This document shows positions 1 to 4,657 of a DNA stretch of 15,400 nt, in pieces. The notes beneath the pieces were generated by a model. That model was not told the origin of the DNA. It saw nothing but the letters and a program-made list of their open reading frames with translations, and searched no databases. The position numbers and the translations under genes were made by a program. Numbering within the stretch: position 1 is the stretch's first letter; every line of letters starts with the position of its first letter. Source of the stretch: an uncultured Erysipelotrichaceae bacterium (lineage in GTDB: Bacteria > Bacillota_I > Bacilli_A > RF39 > UBA660); contig CADBLY010000090.1 of the NCBI GenBank assembly GCA_902795725.1, positions 1 to 15,400 on the forward strand, written 5' to 3'.

Positions 1-96
1 ATTACTTTTTATATATTCCCATAACTTGGGGTGTCGGCAACTAAAGTTGCCCCCCCCCGGAACATTTGTTTGTGCTATTTTTTTATTCTTTTTCAT
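1..96 (-). CDS. Phase-variable surface protein, N-terminal fragment (runs off left edge), ON frame
   Basis: Reading from an ATG at 96, 32 codons stay open to the window edge. They give MKKNKKIAQTNVPGGGNF, then SCRHPKLWEYIKSN. The part after the glycine run is identical to the cytoplasmic N-terminus of the gene at 948-2340, where a transmembrane segment follows, so this is the start of a paralogous membrane-anchored surface protein lying to the left. The G tract here is 9 long (50-58) and keeps the ATG in frame with the conserved part. A GGTGAT Shine-Dalgarno lies 3 nt upstream of the ATG, which is short, and a promoter sits at 127-155. The downstream domains cannot be seen. Reading-frame continuity is seen directly; phase variation is inferred from comparison with the 11-G copy. 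Confidence 0.75.
   Translation of the reverse strand, partial: MKKNKKIAQTNVPGGGNFSCRHPKLWEYIKSN
50..58 (-). repeat. Poly-G/C tract (9 C on plus), putative phase-variation switch
   Basis: Nine consecutive C (G on the coding strand) lie about 13 codons into the surface-protein gene. The equivalent tract at 2287-2297 has eleven. Immediately downstream in the coding sense is a 6-bp inverted repeat with a 4-nt loop (GGCAAC/GTTGCC). With nine G the ATG at 96 is in frame with the conserved region. Confidence 0.8.
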
Positions 97-126
97 AGAA
101 TCACCCATATTCTCTATTACAAATTA

Positions 127-155
127 ATTTTACCATATATTTTTAGCAAAGTAAA
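127..155 (-). promoter_or_regulatory. Promoter of the left surface-protein gene
   Basis: On the minus strand a -35 TTTACT (150-155) and a -10 TAAAAT (127-132) are separated by 17 bp. The same arrangement, with TACAAT as -10, is conserved in the right copy at 2373-2401. Confidence 0.6.
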
Positions 156-183
156 TCTTTATGCAAAAATTAGATAAGTTCTA

Positions 184-212
184 TTGTATATAGTACAATT
201 GTTTGGTATAAT
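184..212 (+). promoter_or_regulatory. Promoter of small peptide (toxin-like) gene, left copy
   Basis: A -35 TTGTAT (184-189) and a consensus -10 TATAAT (207-212) have a 17-bp spacer. The element is kept in the right copy at 2430-2458. It is back-to-back with the surface-protein promoter. Confidence 0.75.
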
Positions 213-248
213 GTTTATGGATACGTTTGAAATATATCAGGTGTTTTC

Positions 249-277
249 CCTTTCTAATATCTTAGATAATAGAAAGG
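249..277 (+). promoter_or_regulatory. Hairpin sequestering the Shine-Dalgarno of the small peptide
   Basis: CCTTTCTA (249-256) pairs with TAGAAAGG (270-277), burying the AAGG of the AAGGTGG ribosome-binding site. The right copy keeps CCTTTC/GAAAGG with a different loop-proximal stem. Such occlusion is common for type I toxin mRNAs. Confidence 0.55.
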
Positions 278-288
278 TGGTGATATTT

Positions 289-366
289 ATGACGAAGAGA
301 GAATTTTCTCAATTTATTATAATATTACTATTATTCTTAGTTGTAATGATTTTGCTTCTAAAATAG
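289..366 (+). CDS. 25-residue hydrophobic peptide, putative type I toxin
   Basis: The peptide starts MTKREFS, continues as one hydrophobic segment rich in Ile, Leu and Val, and ends ILLLK: one transmembrane helix with a charged N-terminus and a terminal Lys. The start is chosen from the AGGTGG ribosome-binding site 8 nt upstream. The frame stays open further upstream, but that part is not open in the matching frame of the right copy, whereas the 25 codons are conserved (289-366 versus 2535-2612). Its own promoter, a hairpin over the Shine-Dalgarno and a convergent antisense RNA overlapping the 3' end match type I toxin-antitoxin loci such as TxpA/RatA in layout, though I do not recognise the peptide family. 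The likely target is the cytoplasmic membrane. A non-toxic small membrane protein is an alternative. Confidence 0.7.
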   Translation: MTKREFSQFIIILLLFLVVMILLLK

Positions 367-371
367 AAAAA

Positions 372-404
372 ACATCTGATTTCAACTTGGTTGATTTCAG
401 ATGT
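372..404 (-). terminator. Terminator of the antisense RNA, left copy
   Basis: ACATCTGA (372-379) pairs with TCAGATGT (397-404), with CAAC/GTTG pairing inside, followed on the minus strand by five T. In the right copy the closing A-T pair becomes G-C on both arms, a compensatory change. Confidence 0.65.
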
Positions 405-411
405 AACCTAT

Positions 412-455
412 AAGGGATTACGTCTGATTCGCAGATTCAAACGTATCCTTTTTTA
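412..455 (+). terminator. Terminator of the small peptide mRNA, left copy
   Basis: AAGG-GAT and ACGT (412-423) pair with ACGTATCCTT (441-450) around a TCTG/CAGA inner stem, followed by a T-rich run on the plus strand. The right copy has the same shape at 2660-2703 with a different inner stem. Confidence 0.6.
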
Positions 456-482
456 TTTTATGCAATATTCCTTGCTACATAC

Positions 483-511
483 ATAATACCATATAATCTT
501 CTTTTTTACAA
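483..511 (-). promoter_or_regulatory. Promoter of the antisense RNA, left copy
   Basis: On the minus strand a -35 TTGTAA (506-511) and a -10 TATTAT (483-488) have a 17-bp spacer. Both hexamers are unchanged in the right copy (2731-2759) although the spacer has diverged. Confidence 0.65.
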
Positions 512-614
512 TACCTAATGATTAAATACTTAAATATATTTCCGTCTAAAAAAAGTAATGTTGTAAATACTTTAAACAACTTAATAACAGTATAAAAAAA
601 AGGCAAAAAAAATA

Positions 615-650
615 TTTACATCTTAAAAATAAGATGTAATTAAGATGTAA
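615..650. repeat. AAGATGTAA repeats left of the tRNA remnant (arm-type site candidates)
   Basis: One inverted copy (615-625) and two direct copies (631-639, 642-650) of AAGATGTAA are present; the direct pair is spaced 11 bp. The cluster lies about 50-85 bp from the tRNA 3' remnant. The same trio is at 2858-2893 and a further direct pair lies at 823-842. Grouped short repeats on both sides of an attachment core are typical of tyrosine-integrase arm sites; that role is inferred. Confidence 0.6.
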
Positions 651-665
651 AAAGTAATTTTGTAT

Positions 666-690
666 AAAAACCCTTGATTTGTAAGGGGTT
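666..690 (-). terminator. tRNA-type terminator next to the tRNA-Thr remnant
   Basis: CCCTT/AAGGG arms with a 7-nt loop are followed on the minus strand by five T. It matches the terminator downstream of the intact tRNA-Thr at 2908-2932, so the 3' tail of the tRNA and its terminator were duplicated together. Confidence 0.55.
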
Positions 691-700
691 AGTGTTACAA

Positions 701-720
701 TGGTGCTGAATGACTGGATT
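701..720 (-). other. tRNA-Thr 3'-end remnant, putative attachment-site core
   Basis: On the minus strand this reads as the T-stem 3' half (712-716), acceptor 3' strand (705-711), discriminator A (704) and CCA (701-703) of the tRNA-Thr at 2944-3017. It has one substitution (G at 717 versus A at 2960). Similarity ends inside the T-loop, and the rest of a tRNA is absent. A duplicated tRNA 3' end is the classic footprint of site-specific integration. GGTGCT (702-707) and AGCACC (729-734) form an inverted pair around it. Confidence 0.75.
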
Positions 721-822
721 AAGAAACAAGCACCTAATACATTCTTATTTGTATTTTTACGTTATATTATAACAAAAATTAAACTTATACGTTCTTAAAC
801 AATCATATAAATTAAGTAAAAC

Positions 823-842
823 AAGATGTAATTAAGATGTAA
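823..842. repeat. AAGATGTAA direct pair right of the tRNA remnant
   Basis: Two AAGATGTAA copies (823-831, 834-842) have the same 11-bp spacing as in the left cluster and lie about 100 bp from the tRNA remnant on the other side. No matching pair exists on the chromosomal side of the intact tRNA-Thr, as expected if it belongs to the element's second arm. The remaining 721-906 stretch shows no gene; it holds a short palindrome (GTTATA/TATAAC, 761-773) of unknown role. Confidence 0.55.
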
Positions 843-906
843 AAACTTATTAAACAAAGACTACATTATGTAGCACTATAATAAAGATAAATTGATATAA
901 TTGTAC

Positions 907-941
907 AATAAAATATGAATCAACTTGATCCATATTTTATT
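907..941 (-). terminator. Terminator after the surface-protein gene
   Basis: An 11-bp stem (907-917 with 931-941) with further inner pairing lies 7 bp past the stop codon on the minus strand. The tail is AT-rich rather than a pure T run, so efficiency is uncertain. Confidence 0.5.
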
Positions 942-947
942 ATTATT

Positions 948-2340
948 TTATCCATATAAAAACTCTCCTGTTCCTTGATTATAAAAACATGTCTTACTTA
1001 CTTTATCAAATAGACATGGTCTATCTTTTGGATCTAAAACTGGAATAAAATCTCCAACCACAACACCATCATGACTAAAAACTATTTTCTTGTATAACCC
1101 TGGCAACAACTGTTGTCTATTCCCCCAACCATATATTCCAATTGTATTACCATATTTCCAATTTTGATATGTTCCAGTAAATAAATTGTTATTGATATTT
1201 AATTGAATTGTATTGTTAACGGTTTCAATATGTAATTTTAAATCATCAAAATCATCTACACTTGGTCGAACTTGCGATATCACCTGTGCAGTAGCTTTAT
1301 ATCCACTACTATCTATAGAAATATTAAAGCCATTAGTACTCCCGAACAAACTTCCTTGATTAGCAATATTACGTGCTTTAAATTTCGTCGAGATATCCCA
1401 AACACCTGATGAGGATATAATTCCTGTATTGATATATTGTGTGCCTGTGCTTTCTAAATAATTCAATTTAGTGCAATTATCACATCCTTCAAAATTTTTA
1501 TCCTTATATATAAATTCACCTATACCTTGATTATAGAAACATGTTTTACTTACTTTATCAAATAGACATGGACGATTATTTTTATCAAGAACTGGGATGT
1601 AATCACGTATTATCGTACCCTCATCGTAAATTTTAAATGAATATATTATTTCACTAGAAAACCAACGATTTGAACTAGGATTTTCACTATTACCTGAAAA
1701 TATCCATATAGTTTTATTGCCATCTAAATTGATATTGTTTACATTAAATGTTTGCTCTAAATTACCATCAACATATAGGTGATGATTCTCATCATTAAAT
1801 ATTATATGATGTTTAGATAAGATATTATCAAAATAGTATACTTCATTTCCAAATACGCATCTAAATTGAGAATCATTTATAGTTGCTACGGGATAAAACC
1901 TAGTAATATAATCACTTGTTTGTCTTACACCATTAATTCCAGACCCTTGATTGTTTCTATACCGAAAAATCATATCTACTGTTGTGTTTTTAGTTGGTAC
2001 AATACCTGTATCTATATATTGTGTTCCTGTACTTTCTAAATATTCCAATTTAGTGTATGTTAATGGAATTCCATCTTCATCATAACATTGTTCGGCTTTC
2101 TGATACAACTCATTAATGGCACTCTCCACACTTTTATCATTCTTATATCTAACTTGTCTACTATGGAGTATTTTTACTGTTGTTGCTGATGCTGTTACTA
2201 CAAATGTTATTGCTCCTGTTATAAAGAATGCTTTGACATTACTTTTTATATATTCCCATAACTTGGGGTGTCGGCAACTAAAGTTGCCCCCCCCCCCGGA
2301 ACATTTGTTTGTATTGGTTTTTATTCTTTTTCGTTTTCAC
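948..2340 (-). CDS. Membrane-anchored surface protein with two LamG-like repeats, phase-OFF by a poly-G tract
   Basis: The open frame encodes a short basic N-terminus, the conserved SCRHPKLWEYIKSN, one transmembrane segment (FFITGAITFVVTASATTV), then an outside region with two tandem domains of about 180 residues. Each domain opens with LESTGTQYI(D/N)TGI and closes with PCLFDKVSKTCFYNQG, a pattern seen in concanavalin/LamG-like modules of gut Bacillota surface proteins. No LPXTG is present. The frame has no ATG upstream of the membrane segment. A GTG at 2340 with GGTGAT 5 nt upstream, and an ATG at the site matching residue 13, are in another frame because the G tract (2287-2297) is 11 long. 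With ten G they would join and give 463 residues. As sequenced the gene is therefore OFF; the matching tract in the left copy (9 G) is ON. The GTG at 2129, which would yield 393 residues, lacks a ribosome-binding site and the anchor and is unlikely. A binding or adhesion role is inferred only. Confidence 0.75.
2287..2297 (-). repeat. Poly-G/C tract (11 C on plus), putative phase-variation switch, OFF
   Basis: Eleven C on the plus strand lie between the start codon region and the conserved coding part of the surface gene. Losing one G (or gaining two) would restore the frame from the GTG at 2340. The same inverted repeat as at the left tract follows it. Confidence 0.8.
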
Positions 2341-2372
2341 TAACTATCACCCATATTCTCTATTACGGAATA

Positions 2373-2401
2373 ATTGTACCATATATTCTTATCAAAGTAA
2401 A
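2373..2401 (-). promoter_or_regulatory. Promoter of the phase-variable surface gene
   Basis: On the minus strand a -35 TTTACT (2396-2401), a 17-bp spacer and a -10 TACAAT (2373-2378) are present. It is conserved with 127-155. Confidence 0.6.
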
Positions 2402-2429
2402 TCTTTCTGCAAAAATTATATCATTTCCA

Positions 2430-2458
2430 TTGTGTATGGTACAATTGTTTGGTATAAT
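2430..2458 (+). promoter_or_regulatory. Promoter of the small peptide gene, right copy
   Basis: A -35 TTGTGT (2430-2435), a 17-bp spacer and a -10 TATAAT (2453-2458) are present. The last 12 bp of the spacer are identical to the left copy. Confidence 0.72.
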
Positions 2459-2494
2459 GTTTATGGATACATTTGGAATATGTCAGATGCTTTT

Positions 2495-2522
2495 CCTTTC
2501 ATTTATTTTTATAAACGAAAGG
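2495..2522 (+). promoter_or_regulatory. Shine-Dalgarno-sequestering hairpin, right copy
   Basis: CCTTTC (2495-2500) pairs with GAAAGG (2517-2522), and TTTA/TAAA can extend it. The loop sequence differs from the left copy while pairing over the ribosome-binding site is preserved. Confidence 0.5.
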
Positions 2523-2534
2523 TGGTGGTTGATT

Positions 2535-2612
2535 ATGACAAAAAGAGAATATTCTCTATTTATTATAATTCTACTATTATTCTTTATAGTAATCACTTTA
2601 CTATTTAAATAA
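2535..2612 (+). CDS. 25-residue hydrophobic peptide, putative type I toxin (second copy)
   Basis: The peptide begins MTKREYS and ends TLLFK, the same length as the left copy (289-366) with conservative changes (F/Y, V/I, L/F). The pattern of changes suggests selection on a transmembrane helix with a basic N-terminus and C-terminal Lys. The ribosome-binding site AAGGTGG (2519-2525) sits 9 nt upstream. The upstream in-frame sequence is not conserved with the left copy, which supports this start. It is divergent from the surface gene and convergent with an antisense RNA. Toxicity is inferred from gene layout, not shown. Confidence 0.7.
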   Translation: MTKREYSLFIIILLLFFIVITLLFK

Positions 2613-2617
2613 AAAAA

Positions 2618-2650
2618 GCATCTGATTTCAACTAAGTTGATTTCAGATGC
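2618..2650 (-). terminator. Terminator of the antisense RNA, right copy
   Basis: GCATCTGA (2618-2625) pairs with TCAGATGC (2643-2650), with CAAC/GTTG inside, followed by seven T on the minus strand. Confidence 0.68.
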
Positions 2651-2659
2651 ATCCCTTTA

Positions 2660-2703
2660 AAGGAAATGCATTTGATTAGCCCAATCAAATGTATCCTTTT
2701 TTA
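2660..2703 (+). terminator. Terminator of the small peptide mRNA, right copy
   Basis: CATTTGATT (2669-2677) pairs with AATCAAATG (2683-2691), with an outer AAGGA/TCCTT, followed by a T-rich run. Confidence 0.68.
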
Positions 2704-2730
2704 TTTTATGCAACATTCCTTGCTAGATAC

Positions 2731-2759
2731 ATAATATCATAGAATTATCTTTTTTACAA
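2731..2759 (-). promoter_or_regulatory. Promoter of the antisense RNA, right copy
   Basis: On the minus strand a -35 TTGTAA (2754-2759), a 17-bp spacer and a -10 TATTAT (2731-2736) are present. Confidence 0.65.
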
Positions 2760-2857
2760 TACCCAATGATTAAATACTTAAATATGTTTCCGTCTAAAAA
2801 AAGTAATGCTGTAAATATTTTAAACAACTTAATAACAGTAAAAAAGGCAAAAAAATA

Positions 2858-2893
2858 TTTACATCTTAAAAATAAGATGTAAATAAGATGTAA
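2858..2893. repeat. AAGATGTAA repeats next to tRNA-Thr
   Basis: One inverted copy (2858-2868) and two direct copies (2874-2882, 2885-2893) are spaced 11 bp, as at 615-650. The cluster lies about 50-85 bp from the tRNA-Thr 3' end. The 2760-2857 stretch otherwise shows no gene. Confidence 0.6.
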
Positions 2894-2907
2894 AAAGTAA
2901 TTTTGTA

Positions 2908-2932
2908 TAAAAACCCTTGATTTGTAAGGAGT
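2908..2932 (-). terminator. Terminator of tRNA-Thr
   Basis: CCTT/AAGG arms with a 7-nt loop are followed by five T on the minus strand, 12 bp beyond the CCA. It is weaker than the left copy because one arm base has changed. Confidence 0.5.
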
Positions 2933-2943
2933 TAGTGTTACAA

Positions 2944-3017
2944 TGGTGCTGAATGACTGAATTGAACAGTCCTCTGATGCTTACCATGCATCTGTTTTAC
3001 CACTAAACTAAATCAGC
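2944..3017 (-). tRNA. tRNA-Thr (anticodon GGU)
   Basis: On the minus strand: acceptor GCTGATT with ATTCAGC (one T-T mismatch), D-stem GTTT/AAAC, anticodon stem GATGC/GCATC with loop ATGGTAA (anticodon GGT at 2983-2985), a 4-nt variable loop, T-stem GACTG/CAGTC, discriminator A and encoded CCA. The GCTGAT start and CAGCACCA end resemble other Thr(GGU) tRNAs. Its 3' part (2944-2963) is also found as the remnant at 701-720. The acceptor mismatch could be a scar of having the 3' half replaced by an element-borne copy. Confidence 0.85.
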
Positions 3018-3036
3018 AAATACTTATTACACATCC

Positions 3037-3065
3037 ATTATATCAAATAATAGATTAAAAATAAA
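3037..3065 (-). promoter_or_regulatory. Possible promoter of tRNA-Thr
   Basis: A -10 TATAAT (3037-3042) lies 19 bp upstream of the tRNA 5' end with a weak -35 TTTATT (3060-3065) at 17-bp spacing. Confidence 0.45.
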
Positions 3066-3094
3066 CATTATTTATAATATTTATTTAATATAAA

Positions 3095-3118
3095 ATGATC
3101 AAGAAAACCCTTGATCAT
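3095..3118 (-). terminator. Terminator of the CCA-adding enzyme gene
   Basis: A perfect 9-bp stem ATGATCAAG/CTTGATCAT with a 6-nt loop overlaps the stop codon and is followed by TTTTATATT on the minus strand. Confidence 0.65.
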
Positions 3119-4194
3119 TAATTATTTTTAAGATAATCAATTAAACTAATTTTATCGTTTTTTAATTCTCCATCAATTATCTTATCTTCAATATTTTTAA
3201 TAATATCATTCAACCAACTGCCTGGTTTCTTATTTAAAATTTCACATATTTCTAGTGGTTCTAATACAATATCTTTTCTACTTTTAATAGGTAAATTATT
3301 ATATCTCTTAGTTATATCCTTAATATCTAGATTTTTTAAATCAGCAGCTATTAAACACACATATAAACCATATTTATACAAAATTTTATTTGTCATATCT
3401 AAATCCATTAATTCTCTAACTTTATTTATTTGTTCACCTTCATATTTAGTAAACCGATATTTACCAGTATCAACTTGAACCCAATAACCAATTATGTTAT
3501 TTACTTTTTTAACACTATCAATATTAATATCTAAATACTTATCTAATTGTAAATTCTTTATTAAATCTATTCCCTTAATAGCATTTGAACTAGCAAATAT
3601 TTTATCTAACTCTTCTTTTTTTCTTTCATATGATAAATTCTTAACTAACGATTTGTATTTTTTAATACTCATTATTAATTTATCATCTAAATCAAAATCT
3701 AAAATAGTTGCAAATCTAACAGCTCTAAGAATTCTTAAAGCATCTTCTCTAATTTTTTTATCACTATCCCCTACAACTCTTATTATTTTATTATCAATAT
3801 CTTCTCTTCCATTAAGCAAATCAACATATTCACCATCAGAATTAATACATATAGTATTCATCTTAAAATCACGTCTAAGTAAATCCGTTTTTAAATCTTT
3901 AACATATTTTAAAGAAACAGGAAAACGATTATTAAAATAAGTTATATCTTTTCGTAAAGTCGTAATTTCATATCTTTTATTATGATAAAAGATAGTAACA
4001 CATCCATAGTGTTCACTAGAAACAATATATTTACTAAAAATACTTTTTATTTCCTTAGGCTTTGCACTTGTACATATATCGTAATCACAACTAATATTAC
4101 CCATATATAAATCTCTTGGATATCCACCTACTAAATAAGCTATATATCCTTTATCTTCTAATTTTCTTAATACTTTAACAATATCTTTATCCAT
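3118..4194 (-). CDS. cca: CCA tRNA nucleotidyltransferase (CCA-adding enzyme)
   Basis: It adds or repairs the 3' CCA of tRNAs using CTP and ATP. Class II nucleotidyltransferase signatures are present. Counting from the longer start at 4221, they are GG-x-x-RD (LVGGYPRD, residues 31-37), the metal-binding D-Y-D (46-48), RRDF-x-MN (116-121), and EDALRILRAVRFA (159-171), which belongs to the nucleotide-recognition region. An ATG at 4221 would add nine residues (MCYAYYVID). The ATG at 4194 is preferred because it leaves the usual short stretch before GY-x-AYLVGG. Neither start has a strong ribosome-binding site, so this is uncertain. At 358-367 residues it is slightly short for the family and lacks an obvious C-terminal HD domain. 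It is a single gene with its own terminator. Confidence 0.9.
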   Translation of the reverse strand: MDKDIVKVLRKLEDKGYIAYLVGGYPRDLYMGNISCDYDICTSAKPKEIKSIFSKYIVSSEHYGCVTIFYHNKRYEITTLRKDITYFNNRFPVSLKYVKDLKTDLLRRDFKMNTICINSDGEYVDLLNGREDIDNKIIRVVGDSDKKIREDALRILRAVRFATILDFDLDDKLIMSIKKYKSLVKNLSYERKKEELDKIFASSNAIKGIDLIKNLQLDKYLDINIDSVKKVNNIIGYWVQVDTGKYRFTKYEGEQINKVRELMDLDMTNKILYKYGLYVCLIAADLKNLDIKDITKRYNNLPIKSRKDIVLEPLEICEILNKKPGSWLNDIIKNIEDKIIDGELKNDKISLIDYLKNN

Positions 4195-4253
4195 ATCTAT
4201 CACATAATAAGCATAACACATAATTTACAATTAAACAATATAACAAAGAAAAA

Positions 4254-4275
4254 AACTTTAGTATTACCTAAAGTT
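4254..4275 (-). terminator. Terminator of the HU gene
   Basis: AACTTTAG (4254-4261) pairs with CTAAAGTT (4268-4275) and is followed by a T-rich run on the minus strand. It overlaps the HU stop codon. Confidence 0.72.
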
Positions 4276-4547
4276 TAATTTAAAGCTTCTTTTAATTTAG
4301 TACCAACTTTAACAGTTACAGCTGTACGTGCAGGAATCTTAACAGTTTCCCCAGTTCTAGGATTACGTCCAGTACTTTCAGGTTTATCTTTAGCTGTAAA
4401 TGTAAAGAATCCAGTTAAAGATACTTTCTTACTTTCCTTTAATCCTTTTGTAATTCCACTCATCATAGCATCTAATGCACGAGCAGCATCTGCTTTTGTT
4501 AATCCAGCTTCTTCAGCTACATAATTAACTAAATCTGTTTTTGACAT
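4275..4547 (-). CDS. hup: DNA-binding protein HU
   Basis: A small histone-like protein that bends and compacts DNA as a dimer. Its 90 residues equal the family's usual length. The N-terminal helices start MSKTDLVNYVAEEAGLTKAD, and the body contains GFFTFTAKDKPESTGRNP followed by the RTGETVKIPA region, which is the hallmark beta-arm with its conserved proline. The start is set by GGGAGGA 6 nt upstream. It is monocistronic, with a good promoter at 4598-4626 and a terminator at its stop. HU also serves as an accessory factor for many site-specific recombinases, but its closeness to the cassette region may be chance. Confidence 0.96.
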   Translation of the reverse strand: MSKTDLVNYVAEEAGLTKADAARALDAMMSGITKGLKESKKVSLTGFFTFTAKDKPESTGRNPRTGETVKIPARTAVTVKVGTKLKEALN

Positions 4548-4597
4548 AAATATCCTCCCTATCTTCTACTACGTAAGCGACTATCACTTACATTTAC

Positions 4598-4626
4598 ATA
4601 TTATCATATATCATATGTAAATGCAA
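4598..4626 (-). promoter_or_regulatory. Promoter of hup
   Basis: On the minus strand a -35 TTGCAT (4621-4626), a 17-bp spacer and a -10 TAATAT (4598-4603) are present. Confidence 0.65.
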
Positions 4627-4632
4627 GAAAAA

Positions 4633-4657
4633 AGAAGAAATTTTTGAATTTTCTTCT
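4633..4657 (-). terminator. Terminator of the sigma factor gene
   Basis: AGAAGAAA/TTTCTTCT arms (4633-4640, 4650-4657) overlap the stop codon and are followed by a T-rich run on the minus strand. Confidence 0.55.

Larger units (their letters stand above)
366..476 (-). ncRNA. Putative antisense RNA antitoxin, left copy
   Basis: A strong minus-strand promoter (483-511) would start a transcript near 476. It runs across the 3' UTR of the small peptide mRNA and ends at a hairpin (372-404) followed by a U run at the peptide stop codon, about 110 nt in all. Promoter, hairpin and T run are conserved in the right copy. The ends are inferred from promoter and terminator positions. Confidence 0.6.
1..720. 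repeat. long direct repeat, left copy
   Basis: This block recurs at 2238-2963 in the same orientation with scattered substitutions and short indels. It spans, in order, the 5' end of a surface-protein gene (minus), divergent promoters, a small peptide gene with antisense RNA, two hairpin terminators, AAGATGTAA repeats, a tRNA terminator and the 3' end of tRNA-Thr. Similarity starts at the window edge, so the real copy may extend left, and it stops within the T-loop of the tRNA. The period of 2243 bp defines a cassette. Confidence 0.93.
2611..2724 (-). ncRNA. Putative antisense RNA antitoxin, right copy
   Basis: It is expected to start near 2724 from the promoter at 2731-2759, cross the 3' UTR of the peptide mRNA and stop at the hairpin 2618-2650 followed by seven T. 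About 110 nt would be complementary to its own peptide mRNA. The two copies differ most in the terminator inner stem, which could make each antisense RNA specific for its own target. Confidence 0.6.
721..2963. mobile_element. Putative integrase-less cassette inserted at the 3' end of tRNA-Thr (one 2243-bp unit)
   Basis: The unit lies between the truncated tRNA-Thr tail (701-720) and the tail of the intact tRNA-Thr (2944-2963). It holds a pair of AAGATGTAA repeats (823-842), a surface-protein gene, the toxin-like peptide with antisense RNA, the three-repeat cluster (2858-2893) and a tRNA terminator. It encodes no recombinase, so any movement would need one in trans. The same modules to the left (1-720) imply at least one more unit beyond the window edge. 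The alternative is a plain tandem duplication that happened to end in the tRNA; the tRNA-matched boundary and repeats on both sides of the core favour site-specific insertion. Confidence 0.6.
2238..2963. repeat. long direct repeat, right copy
   Basis: This copy matches 1-720. Differences are concentrated where function is tolerant: hairpin loops, spacers and the first codons of the surface gene. The promoter hexamers, peptide reading frame, antisense promoter and AAGATGTAA repeats are kept. Confidence 0.93.

Noticed and set aside
31..58. The inverted repeat by the G tract as the end of an invertible element or transposon
   Set aside because: Both copies lie in the same orientation and inside coding sequence, with no flanking target duplication; no second inverted partner was found.
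184..288. Upstream extension of the left small peptide to 60 residues
   Set aside because: It overlaps the promoter, has no ribosome-binding site, and the matching region of the right copy is in another frame; only the last 25 codons are conserved.
948..2129. Surface protein starting at the GTG at 2129
   Set aside because: No Shine-Dalgarno, and it would drop the membrane anchor that is intact and in frame just upstream.
2116..2608. Plus-strand open frames crossing the repeat
   Set aside because: They are opposite or out of frame to the surface gene and the 25-residue peptide, run through the C tract and promoters, and lack ribosome-binding sites.
1..3017. CRISPR array or retron
   Set aside because: The AAGATGTAA repeats are too short, only two or three per group, with no regular spacers, and there is no Cas or reverse transcriptase gene.
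1..3017. Integrase or transposase gene for the cassette
   Set aside because: No frame in this stretch resembles a tyrosine or serine recombinase or a transposase; any such enzyme is outside the window.
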